Shown here: piece by piece, positions 36,153 through 43,573 of the stretch
How the letters are laid out: each line of letters opens with the position of its first letter
Position numbering within the stretch: the first letter of the stretch is position 1
Assembly: GCF_900455735.1 (NCBI RefSeq)
Contig: NZ_UAUI01000029.1
Span: 186,001 to 250,000, forward strand
Source of the DNA: Rhodococcus wratislaviensis
GTDB taxonomy: Bacteria; Actinomycetota; Actinomycetes; Mycobacteriales; Mycobacteriaceae
DNA: 64,000 nucleotides
Direction of reading: 5' to 3'
Made by a program: the position numbers and the translations under genes
Notes under the pieces: model-generated
What the model was told of the DNA's origin: nothing
Database searches by the model: none
Seen by the model: the letters and a program-made list of their open reading frames with translations, nothing else

Positions 36153-37364
36153 GTGGCGATCGATCTGTCCTACGCACCCGAGGTGACCGCGCTCGTCGAG
36201 AAGACCGAGGCGTTCACCCGCGAAGTCGTGCTGCCCATCGAGGACGAGCACGGCGGCGACATCACAGCGGCCGGTGGCGACACCCTGCGCGTGGAGCTGC
36301 AGAAGGCGGCCAAGGACGCCGGTGTCTTCGCCCCCCACGCACCCGTCGAGTACGGCGGACACGGTCTGAACATGACCGATCGCGCGCCCGTCTTCGAGGC
36401 TGCGGGCTATTCGCTGTTCGGTCCGACGGCCCTGAACATCGGGGCACCCGACGAAGGCAACGTCCACATGCTCGCGCACATCGCCAGCCCCGAGCAGAAG
36501 GAGCGGTTCCTCGCCCCGCTGGCGCATGGCGACATGCGGTCGGCGTTCGCCATGACCGAGCCGTCGCCCGGGGCGGGCTCCGACCCCTCGGCGCTGACCA
36601 CGCGCGCCGAGAAGGTGCCGGGCGGGTGGAAGATCAACGGCCACAAGTACTTCATCACCGGCGCCGACGGCGCGGGGTTCTTCATCATCTTCGCCCGCAC
36701 GTCCGGCGTGCCCGGCGACCGCGGCGGCGCCACGATGTTCCTCACGCCGGCCGACGCCGAGGGGCTGACGGTGGGTCGTCACATCGACACCCTCGACAGG
36801 GCAATGATCGGTGGGCACTGCGAGGTGTTCTTCGAGGATCTGTTCGTCCCCGACAGCGGGGTTCTCGGCGAGGTGGACCAGGGATTCGCCTACGCCCAGG
36901 TCCGGCTCGGGCCCGCGCGGATGACGCACGTCATGCGCTGGCTCGGCGCGGCGCGCCGCGGCCACGACGTCGCGGTGGCACACGTCGCGCAACGTGACGG
37001 TTTCGGAGGCAAGCTGGGCGATCTCGGCATGGTCCAGAAGATGGTCGCGGACAACGAGATCGACATCGCGGCAACCCGGGCACTGTTGACGCGGGCGTGC
37101 TGGGAACTCGATCAGGGCGGCCACGCGAGCAACTCCACGTCCATCGCGAAGACCTACGCGTCCGAGGCCATCTTCCGCATCGTCGACCGCTCCATCCAGA
37201 TGTGCGGCGGTCTCGGCGTGTCCGGCGACCTGCCCCTCGCCCGGCTGTCCCGCGAGGTGCGACCGTTCCGCGTCTACGACGGACCGTCCGAGGTGCACCG
37301 CTGGGCCATCGCCAAGCGTGTCGTGGGTGCCGCGAAGAAGGCCGCACGGGAGGCAGGCGCATGA
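36153..37364 (+). CDS. acyl-CoA dehydrogenase, ACAD10/11-like
   Basis: The 403-residue protein has AFAMTEPSPGAGSDPSAL for flavin binding and MCGGLGVSGDLPLARLSREVRPFRVYDGPSEVHRW near the C terminus, here best summarised by YDGPSEVHRW. That loop is the ACAD10/11-like signature. The GTG at 36153 follows GGAGGAAG. The stop overlaps the start of the APH-like kinase gene, so dehydrogenase and kinase are made together. In ACAD10/11 these two domains are fused in one protein and act on 4-hydroxyacyl-CoA. The substrate here is inferred. Confidence 0.9.
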   Translation: MAIDLSYAPEVTALVEKTEAFTREVVLPIEDEHGGDITAAGGDTLRVELQKAAKDAGVFAPHAPVEYGGHGLNMTDRAPVFEAAGYSLFGPTALNIGAPDEGNVHMLAHIASPEQKERFLAPLAHGDMRSAFAMTEPSPGAGSDPSALTTRAEKVPGGWKINGHKYFITGADGAGFFIIFARTSGVPGDRGGATMFLTPADAEGLTVGRHIDTLDRAMIGGHCEVFFEDLFVPDSGVLGEVDQGFAYAQVRLGPARMTHVMRWLGAARRGHDVAVAHVAQRDGFGGKLGDLGMVQKMVADNEIDIAATRALLTRACWELDQGGHASNSTSIAKTYASEAIFRIVDRSIQMCGGLGVSGDLPLARLSREVRPFRVYDGPSEVHRWAIAKRVVGAAKKAAREAGA

Positions 37365-38386
37365 GCGAACATCGGGGGCTCGACCTCGTTGCGCTGCGGA
37401 AGTTCCTGTCCGAGTCGGACGTTCCTCTCGACGGTGAGTTGCGGGCCGACCTGATCTCAGGCGGCAAGTCCAACCTCACCTACGCCATCTTCGACGACTC
37501 CTCGCGGTGGGTGCTGCGAAGGCCGCCCACCGCGGGGCTCACACCCTCGGCGCACGACGTGGCCCGCGAGTTCCGCATCACGTCGGCGCTGCAGGGCACC
37601 GACGTCCCGGTGGCCGCCACCGTCGCGCTGTGCGAGGACGACAGTGTGATGGGCGCGCCGTTCACCGTGGTGGAACACGTGACGGGCCAGGTGATCCGGA
37701 CCAAGTCGGATCTCGAGGCGCTGTCCGGCGACGACATCGACTCGTGCACCGACGAACTGGTCCGTGTGCTCGGCGCTTTGCACAACGTCGACTACGACGC
37801 CGTCGGACTGGGCGCGCTCGGCCGCCCGGACGGCTACGTGGCCCGGCAGGTCACGTTGTGGGCGAGTCAGTGGGGGCGGGTGAAGACGACGGACTCCGCG
37901 GACGTCGACCGACTGCATGCCGCGCTGGTCGAATCGATTCCGCAGCAGTCGGAGTCGTCGATCGTGCACGGTGACTACCGCATCGACAACACCATCCTCG
38001 CGGCCGGCGACGTGAGCACCGTTGCGGCGGTCGTCGACTGGGAACTCTCGACCCTCGGCGACCCGCTCACCGACGTCGCCCTGATGTGCGTCTACCGGCA
38101 TCCGGCTCTCGACCTGGTGCTCGGCGAACCGGCGGCCTGGACGAGCCCTCGACTGCCGTCTGCCGACGATCTCGCGCAGCGCTACACCGTGGCATCGGGG
38201 CGCGAACTGGTCCACTGGAACTTCTACCTGGCGCTCGCGAACTTCAAACTCGCCGTCATCGCCGAGGGCATCAACCACCGCTACCGGGTCGGCGCCACCG
38301 TCGGTGAGGGTTTCGACAAGGCGGGCGACGCGGTGCCCGAATTCATCGCGGCCGGCCTGCGCGCCTTGAAAGGACAGACCGTATGA
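37361..38386 (+). CDS. APH-like kinase, ACAD10/11 N-terminal-domain family
   Basis: The 341-residue protein has the aminoglycoside-phosphotransferase fold: GGKSNLTYAI in the N lobe, the Brenner motif VHGDYRIDNTI (catalytic Asp and Asn) and VVDWELSTLGDP (metal-binding Asp). Homologues fused to or beside ACAD10/11-type dehydrogenases phosphorylate the 4-hydroxyl of hydroxyacyl-CoA. That is far likelier than antibiotic resistance. It overlaps both neighbours by ATGA. Confidence 0.88.
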   Translation: MSEHRGLDLVALRKFLSESDVPLDGELRADLISGGKSNLTYAIFDDSSRWVLRRPPTAGLTPSAHDVAREFRITSALQGTDVPVAATVALCEDDSVMGAPFTVVEHVTGQVIRTKSDLEALSGDDIDSCTDELVRVLGALHNVDYDAVGLGALGRPDGYVARQVTLWASQWGRVKTTDSADVDRLHAALVESIPQQSESSIVHGDYRIDNTILAAGDVSTVAAVVDWELSTLGDPLTDVALMCVYRHPALDLVLGEPAAWTSPRLPSADDLAQRYTVASGRELVHWNFYLALANFKLAVIAEGINHRYRVGATVGEGFDKAGDAVPEFIAAGLRALKGQTV

Positions 38387-39120
38387 GCCGCACCGCGCTG
38401 ATCACCGGCGCCTCGCGTGGCATCGGACTGGGCATTGCCACCCGCCTCGCCGAGCAGGGGTACGGGCTGACGATCACCGCCCGCGATCGCGAGCGGCTCG
38501 AGTCGGTGGCCGCCGAACTGCGGACCGCGGGAGCGAAGGACGTCGTCGTGGTCGCAGGTGACCTCGCCGACGAGGAGTCGGCGGGACGCGTCGTCGAGGC
38601 GCACGCCGACGCCTTCGGCTCACTGAACGCACTGGTCCTCAATGCCGGGGTGGGAACCGCAGGCGCCATCGGCGAGTTTCCCATGCACCGATTCGACAAG
38701 AGCCTCGAAGTCAACCTGCGGGCGCCGTTCAGCCTGCTGCAGCAGTCGCTGCCGCTGCTCCGGACCGGTGCGGCGGAGAACCCGGGACGGGGGTCCAAGG
38801 TCGTGGCCCTGGCGTCGATCACCGGCGTGTACGCCGAAGCGGGGCTCGCCGTCTACGGGGCGACCAAGGCCGCGCTGATCTCCCTGACCGAGACGTTGAA
38901 CGTGGAGGAGTCGGGCAACGGCGTCTCCGCGACCGCGCTCGCCCCGGCGTACGTCGACACCGACATGTCCGCATGGATCCACGACACGATCCCGCCCGAG
39001 GCGATGATCGAGGTCAACGACATCGTCGAACTCGTCGACGCCCTGCTGCGGCTGTCGTCGCGTGCGGTGGTCCCGAAGATCGTCGTCGGACGCGCCGGAA
39101 CAGACGGCTACCGCGCCTAG
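38383..39120 (+). CDS. SDR-family oxidoreductase
   Basis: The 245-residue protein has TGASRGIGLGIATRL, LNAGVG, and YGATKAALISLTE with the catalytic Tyr-Lys. ARDRER after strand 2 favours NADP(H). It is third in the coupled ACAD-kinase-SDR operon and would oxidise or reduce a hydroxyacyl product. Its TAG stop shares CTAG with the stop of the convergent hypothetical gene. Confidence 0.88.
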   Translation: MSRTALITGASRGIGLGIATRLAEQGYGLTITARDRERLESVAAELRTAGAKDVVVVAGDLADEESAGRVVEAHADAFGSLNALVLNAGVGTAGAIGEFPMHRFDKSLEVNLRAPFSLLQQSLPLLRTGAAENPGRGSKVVALASITGVYAEAGLAVYGATKAALISLTETLNVEESGNGVSATALAPAYVDTDMSAWIHDTIPPEAMIEVNDIVELVDALLRLSSRAVVPKIVVGRAGTDGYRA

Positions 39121-39668
39121 TCCTCGTCCTCCTGCGCCTCGCCCCGCTTGCGGAAGAACTTGAAACCGGGCACGCCCTGGATCGCCTGACGCACGCCCTG
39201 AACCTCCTCGAGGAGCTGGTGGATCTCCGGCGACACTGTGTCCAGGGTCGCCAGGATCGGCATCAGCCCCTCCATGCGCAGGGTCAGCTCGGGCAGGTGG
39301 TTCACCAATCCGATCGCGGCGTGAATCTCCTCCTCGGTGAGATCGTCGACGAACCGCTGGGCCAGTGGGGCGGCCTTCGTCGCCAGCGGCTCGTACAGAC
39401 CGATCAGGGTCTGCGCCGACGCGGACGTGTGCCCGGCGGTGGAGACCACGGTGGCTGCCGCCTCCGCAACCGCGTTCGCCTTCGCCACCGCGATCTCGGC
39501 GCCGTCGCTGATCGCCTCGATGCGGGAAATCAGCACCTCGACCTGGTCCAGAAGGACGCCGATCCGGCCGGGAAGGGAGACGACGAGTTCAGCGGTGTCC
39601 GCCGACCACCGGGCGATCCCGGTGAGGGTATGCACCAGGTCGCGGGTGCCGAGTTGTACGAGAGCCAT
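39117..39668 (-). CDS. hypothetical helical protein
   Basis: The 183-residue protein is almost wholly helical, with alternating hydrophobic repeats such as [20 protein letters not shown] and [20 protein letters not shown]. It ends in a charged tail [14 protein letters not shown]. No catalytic motif or signal peptide is visible. The pattern suggests an apolipoprotein-like or coiled-coil membrane-associated protein. It is convergent with the SDR gene and divergent from the repair operon. I do not recognise a characterised family. Confidence 0.7.
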   Translation of the reverse strand: MALVQLGTRDLVHTLTGIARWSADTAELVVSLPGRIGVLLDQVEVLISRIEAISDGAEIAVAKANAVAEAAATVVSTAGHTSASAQTLIGLYEPLATKAAPLAQRFVDDLTEEEIHAAIGLVNHLPELTLRMEGLMPILATLDTVSPEIHQLLEEVQGVRQAIQGVPGFKFFRKRGEAQEDED

Positions 39669-39762
39669 CGGCCCATCCTGCCTGATGCATTTCGCACCTC
39701 ACGTTTCGGTCGTGGCAGACGTCTACCTTTCAGAGACCCGCACACCTGGAAGGATTGGCACC

Positions 39763-40269
39763 GTGAATGCCGACCGCGCAGCACACACAGTCATCGATTC
39801 ACCGATCGGCCCCCTGACGCTGGTGAGCGTCGACGGGGTGCTGAGCGGCATCTACATGGTCGAACACCGGCATCAGCCCAATCCCGCGACGTTCGGGGAG
39901 CGTGACACCGCAGGATTCGACGAGGCCACCACCCAGCTCACCGAATACTTCGACGGCCGGCGCACCGACTTCAGTGTCCCGCTCGCCGCGCGAGGCACCC
40001 CGTTCCAGCAACGGGTGTGGGACGCCCTGCGCACCATCCCGTACGGCGAGACGTGGACGTACGGTCAGCTGGCCGACTCCCTCGGCACCCCGACCGCGGT
40101 TCGCGCGGTGGCGGCGGCGAACGGCAGGAATCCGATCAGCATCATCGTTCCGTGCCACCGCGTCATCGGGAGCAACGGCAGCCTGACGGGGTACGCGGGC
40201 GGGCTCGACCGCAAACGGTTCCTGCTCGAACGCGAAGCGGAACGGGCAGGACTCCGGCTGAGCCGATGA
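39763..40269 (+). CDS. ogt: methylated-DNA-[protein]-cysteine S-methyltransferase
   Basis: The 168-residue protein carries the active-site cysteine in [14 protein letters not shown] and the DNA-binding [15 protein letters not shown] motif. It transfers O6-alkyl groups from guanine to itself in a suicide reaction. There is no Ada N-terminal domain. The GTG at 39763 behind GGAAGGA is chosen; the open frame runs far upstream without homology. It is the first gene of a six-gene overlapped repair operon. Confidence 0.94.
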   Translation: MNADRAAHTVIDSPIGPLTLVSVDGVLSGIYMVEHRHQPNPATFGERDTAGFDEATTQLTEYFDGRRTDFSVPLAARGTPFQQRVWDALRTIPYGETWTYGQLADSLGTPTAVRAVAAANGRNPISIIVPCHRVIGSNGSLTGYAGGLDRKRFLLEREAERAGLRLSR

Positions 40270-40757
40270 CCCTGAAGCCGTTCGAAGACATCGTGGCCGA
40301 GCACGGCCCGACAGTGCTGCGAGTCTGCCGGGCCGTGGTCGGTCCGGTGGACGCCGAGGACGCCTGGTCGGAGACGTTCATCGCCGCGATGCGGGCGTAC
40401 CCCGAGCTGCGTCCGGGGAGCAACGTCGAGGCATGGCTGGTCACGATCGCGCACCGGAAAGCGCTCGACCACATCCGCGCGCGTGACCGGCGGCCCGTCC
40501 CCACCGACGAGCTTCCCGAGCAGACCACCGACCGCGGACTTCCCGGCGGTCACGACCCCGAGTTGTGGAACGCGGTCGGCGCCCTGCCGATGAAGCAGCG
40601 GGCAGCGGTGGCGTATCACTACCTGGCCGGGCTGCCGTACGCCGAGATCGCGGTGATCCTCGGCAATTCCCCGGACGCGTCGCGGCGGGCGGCCGCCGAC
40701 GGCATTACGGCGCTACGCAAGACCCTCTCGATCTCTGTGAGTGGAGACATCACATGA
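40266..40757 (+). CDS. ECF-like RNA polymerase sigma factor
   Basis: The 163-residue protein has a sigma region 2 ([19 protein letters not shown], then [20 protein letters not shown]) and a region 4 helix-turn-helix ([20 protein letters not shown], then [20 protein letters not shown]). No anti-sigma gene follows. Start and stop overlap the two methyltransferase genes by ATGA on each side. It probably directs transcription of this alkylation-repair operon; regulation without an anti-sigma is unexplained. Confidence 0.88.
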   Translation: MTLKPFEDIVAEHGPTVLRVCRAVVGPVDAEDAWSETFIAAMRAYPELRPGSNVEAWLVTIAHRKALDHIRARDRRPVPTDELPEQTTDRGLPGGHDPELWNAVGALPMKQRAAVAYHYLAGLPYAEIAVILGNSPDASRRAAADGITALRKTLSISVSGDIT

Positions 40758-41356
40758 ACATCCCCGACATCGTCTACGCCCTGTCCACGTCGGACTCCGC
40801 GGTCGAGCAGAATCTGCGTGAGCGCCTCGCCGCCCTCGCCGCCGAAGCTGGGCTCCTCGACGTCGCGTACCGGACACTCGATACTCCTGTCGGTTCGCTC
40901 CTGCTCGCCGCCACCGATCGCGGGCTCGTGCGGGTCGCCTTCCCCAACCAGGATCACGACGCCGTACTGCAGACCCTCGCCGAGCAGATCAGCCCCCGGA
41001 TCCTGCGTGCACCGGCCCGGCTCGACCGGGTGGCCCACGAGATCGACGAATACTTCCTCGGCGAGCGCACGAGCTTCGACATCCCGCTGGACTTCAGGCT
41101 GTCCAAGGGATTTCGGCTCGAGGTTCTTCACCATCTTCCCGAGATCGACTACGGGCACACCGCGAGTTACGCCGCAGTCGCGTCGGCCGCGGGCAGTCCG
41201 AAAGCAGTGCGCGCGGTCGGAACGGCCTGCGCCCTCAACCCGCTCCCGGTCGTCGTTCCCTGCCACCGGGTGGTCCGCAGCGACGGCAGCATGGGCCAGT
41301 ACGCGGGTGGGCCGGAGGCCAAGTCGATACTGCTGACATTGGAGGCAGCGGCATGA
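40754..41356 (+). CDS. second methylated-DNA cysteine methyltransferase
   Basis: The 200-residue protein has the active-site VVVPCHRVVRSDGSMGQYAGG and the preceding FRLEVLHHLPEIDYGHTASYAAVA region. The DNA-binding helix is more divergent than in Ogt (LSKGFRLEVLHHLPEIDYG against the usual FQxxVW). A 35-residue helical N-terminal extension is present. It is probably a paralogue with altered DNA or lesion preference. It overlaps the sigma gene and the following 2OG-oxygenase gene. Confidence 0.88.
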   Translation: MNIPDIVYALSTSDSAVEQNLRERLAALAAEAGLLDVAYRTLDTPVGSLLLAATDRGLVRVAFPNQDHDAVLQTLAEQISPRILRAPARLDRVAHEIDEYFLGERTSFDIPLDFRLSKGFRLEVLHHLPEIDYGHTASYAAVASAAGSPKAVRAVGTACALNPLPVVVPCHRVVRSDGSMGQYAGGPEAKSILLTLEAAA

Positions 41357-42063
41357 CTACCGTGACGCAACGCGTGGACGACCTGGATTGGCAGGGTCTC
41401 CACGCCGAGACCGATGCCGCGGGATGCGCGCAATCGGAGCAGATCCTGACCGCCGAGGAGTGCGGTCGGATCGCGGACATGTACGAGGAGGTCGAGCGTT
41501 TCCGGTCCACCGTCGACATGGCCCGGCACCGTTTCGGCTCGGGACAGTACCGGTACTTCGGCTACCCGCTACCGGAGGTCGTGGCCGAACTGCGTGCCGC
41601 CTTCTACCCGAAACTGCTTCCCGTGGCTCGGGACTGGGCCGCCAAGCTGAGGCAGCCCTCGCCGTGGCCGGACACATTGGACGAATGGCTGGACATGTGC
41701 CACGACGCCGGTCAGAAACGGGCCACACCGATCCTGCTCAGCTACCGCACGAACGACTGGAACGCCCTGCACCGCGACCTCTACGGTGACCTGGTGTTCC
41801 CGTTGCAGGTGGTGATCGGCCTCGACCGTCCGGGAGTGGACCACGAGGGCGGCGAGTTCATGCTCGTCGAGCAGCGGCCCCGCGCCCAGTCCCGGGGCAC
41901 GGTGACGACGCTGCAGCAGGGGCACGCGCTGATCTTCACCACAAGGGACAGGCCCGTGCGCTCGACCCGCGGTTGGTCGACGGGACCGGTACGGCACGGT
42001 GTCAGCACCGTCCGGCGGGGCACCCGCCGGACGCTCGGCCTGGTCCTGCACGACGCCGAGTGA
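41353..42063 (+). CDS. 2-oxoglutarate/Fe(II)-dependent oxygenase
   Basis: The 236-residue protein has the double-stranded beta-helix metal triad: HRD (NALHRDLYGDLVFPLQ) and a distal His in GPVRHGVSTVRRGTRR, with the following Arg as 2-oxoglutarate contact. It is not AlkB-like in the substrate lid. Placement between a methyltransferase and alkB makes a second oxidative DNA- or nucleotide-repair activity plausible. The exact reaction is unknown. It overlaps the previous gene by ATGA. Confidence 0.85.
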   Translation: MTTVTQRVDDLDWQGLHAETDAAGCAQSEQILTAEECGRIADMYEEVERFRSTVDMARHRFGSGQYRYFGYPLPEVVAELRAAFYPKLLPVARDWAAKLRQPSPWPDTLDEWLDMCHDAGQKRATPILLSYRTNDWNALHRDLYGDLVFPLQVVIGLDRPGVDHEGGEFMLVEQRPRAQSRGTVTTLQQGHALIFTTRDRPVRSTRGWSTGPVRHGVSTVRRGTRRTLGLVLHDAE

Positions 42064-42068
42064 CTGTG

Positions 42069-42725
42069 ATGTCCGCCCTGATACCCCGCCCCCGAACCGT
42101 GGTGGCGCCCGGCGCTGTCCACGTCCCCGACTGGCTCACGCCGGCCGAGCAACGCCACCTGGTGGTCGAATGCCGGCGCTGGGCCACCGCACCGGTCCCG
42201 ATGCGGGCAGCGCGACTGCCGACGGGTCACAGCATGTCGGTGCAGACGGTGTGCCTCGGCTGGCACTGGAAGCCGTATGCCTACTCGCGTACCGCCGACG
42301 ACGCGGGCGGCGGCCGTGTCGCGCCGGTGCCCGACTGGCTGGTCGAACTCGGCAGGCGGGCGGTGAGCGCGGCCTACGGGCAGCCCGCCGACGGGTACAC
42401 ACCCGATGCCGCGCTGATCAACTTCTACGACGACACCGCGAAGATGGGCATGCACCAGGACAAGGAGGAGCGGTCCGATGCGCCCGTCGTGTCGTTGAGC
42501 ATCGGCGACACATGTGTGTTCCGCTTCGGCAACACCACCACCCGCACCAAGCCGTACACCGACGTCGAGTTGCTGTCGGGCGACCTCTTCGTGTTCGGCG
42601 GCGAGTCGCGCTTCGCGTATCACGGAGTGCCGAAAGTGTTTCCCGGCACGAGCGATCCGGACTGCGGACTGACGACCGGCCGGCTGAACATCACGCTGCG
42701 GGTGACGGGACTCGAGGACACATGA
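42069..42725 (+). CDS. alkB: AlkB-type alkylated DNA dioxygenase
   Basis: The 218-residue protein has the AlkB metal site (MGMHQDKEE with HxD, and FAYHGVPKV with the distal His) and the RLNITLR 2-oxoglutarate/DNA signature. It oxidatively removes 1-methyladenine and 3-methylcytosine lesions. NFYDDTAKM and a substrate lid of normal length are present. The ATG at 42069 is chosen; a GTG 3 bases earlier is possible. It overlaps alkA by 4 bases. Confidence 0.93.
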   Translation: MSALIPRPRTVVAPGAVHVPDWLTPAEQRHLVVECRRWATAPVPMRAARLPTGHSMSVQTVCLGWHWKPYAYSRTADDAGGGRVAPVPDWLVELGRRAVSAAYGQPADGYTPDAALINFYDDTAKMGMHQDKEERSDAPVVSLSIGDTCVFRFGNTTTRTKPYTDVELLSGDLFVFGGESRFAYHGVPKVFPGTSDPDCGLTTGRLNITLRVTGLEDT

Positions 42726-43573
42726 GAGTGCACCTGCCATACCGGGGTCCGTTCACCCATGCGCCGTTGTGGGGCGCGCTCCGCGCCCACACCGTGTCCG
42801 GGCTCGAGCGACACGACCCCGACGGAACCCACACCCGGGTGGTGAACGGTCCGCGCGGGCCCGCGCTGGTGTCCGTCGTCGTGCGTCCCGCCGACGGGTA
42901 CGTCGAGGCGCACCTGACACCGGCGGATCCGGGGGATGTCGAGGCGCTGACCGCCGCGGTCCGGCGCTGGCTCGACCTCGACGCGGATCCACTGCCGATC
43001 GATGCCGCATTGAGCCGTCACCCTCAACTGGCACCGCTGGTGGCACTACGGCCGGGTCTGCGGCGCCTGGGGAGCGTAGACGGGTTCGAAACCGCGGTTC
43101 TGACCGTTCTCGGACAACAGGTTTCGCTGGCGGCGGCCCGGACGTTCGGCAGCCGACTCGTGCACGCGTACGGCAGGCCGGTGCACGACGGATTCTTCGC
43201 GTTCCCCGAACCGGAGACGCTCGCGGCGCTCTCACCCGAACTGTTGCGCTCGACCCTCGGCCTCACCGGCGCCCGGGCAAAGACGGTGCTCGCGCTGGCC
43301 GAGGCCGCGTCCGACGGTCTGCGCCTCGGCGCGGACACCGACCCGGCCGAGTTCCGGGCCGGTCTGCTTGCACTCCCCGGCATCGGTCCGTGGACGGCGG
43401 ACTATCTGACGGTGCGGGTGCTGGCCGACCCGGACGCGTTCACCCCCGACGACCTCGTCCTCAAACGCGCGCTGGGGGTCAGGACCGGCAGGCAGGCAGC
43501 GGAACTCGCCGAGTCGTGGCGACCGTGGCGGGCCTACGCGCTGTTCCACCTGTGGACGGCCGAAGCGTATTAG
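42722..43573 (+). CDS. alkA: DNA-3-methyladenine glycosylase II
   Basis: The 283-residue protein has an AlkA N-terminal domain and the helix-hairpin-helix-GPD motif LPGIGPWTADYLTVRVLADPD (core LPGIGPWTADYL). The catalytic aspartate follows in FTPDDLVLKRAL. It excises 3-methyladenine and other N-alkylated purines, leaving abasic sites. It completes the operon and its stop overlaps the stop of the convergent MMPL gene by 4 bases. The fused Ada domain seen in many actinobacterial AlkA proteins is missing. Confidence 0.93.
   Translation: MRVHLPYRGPFTHAPLWGALRAHTVSGLERHDPDGTHTRVVNGPRGPALVSVVVRPADGYVEAHLTPADPGDVEALTAAVRRWLDLDADPLPIDAALSRHPQLAPLVALRPGLRRLGSVDGFETAVLTVLGQQVSLAAARTFGSRLVHAYGRPVHDGFFAFPEPETLAALSPELLRSTLGLTGARAKTVLALAEAASDGLRLGADTDPAEFRAGLLALPGIGPWTADYLTVRVLADPDAFTPDDLVLKRALGVRTGRQAAELAESWRPWRAYALFHLWTAEAY

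Noticed and set aside
37361-38386. aminoglycoside resistance gene
   Set aside because: The fold is shared, but the coupling to an acyl-CoA dehydrogenase and SDR and the ACAD10/11-like features point to acyl-CoA catabolism.
39669-39762. ECF-type promoter for the repair operon
   Set aside because: The 94-bp space was read for -35 GGAAC and -10 CGTC type elements; only a poor TCTAC/GACGTC candidate near 39718-39726 was seen, so no promoter is called.
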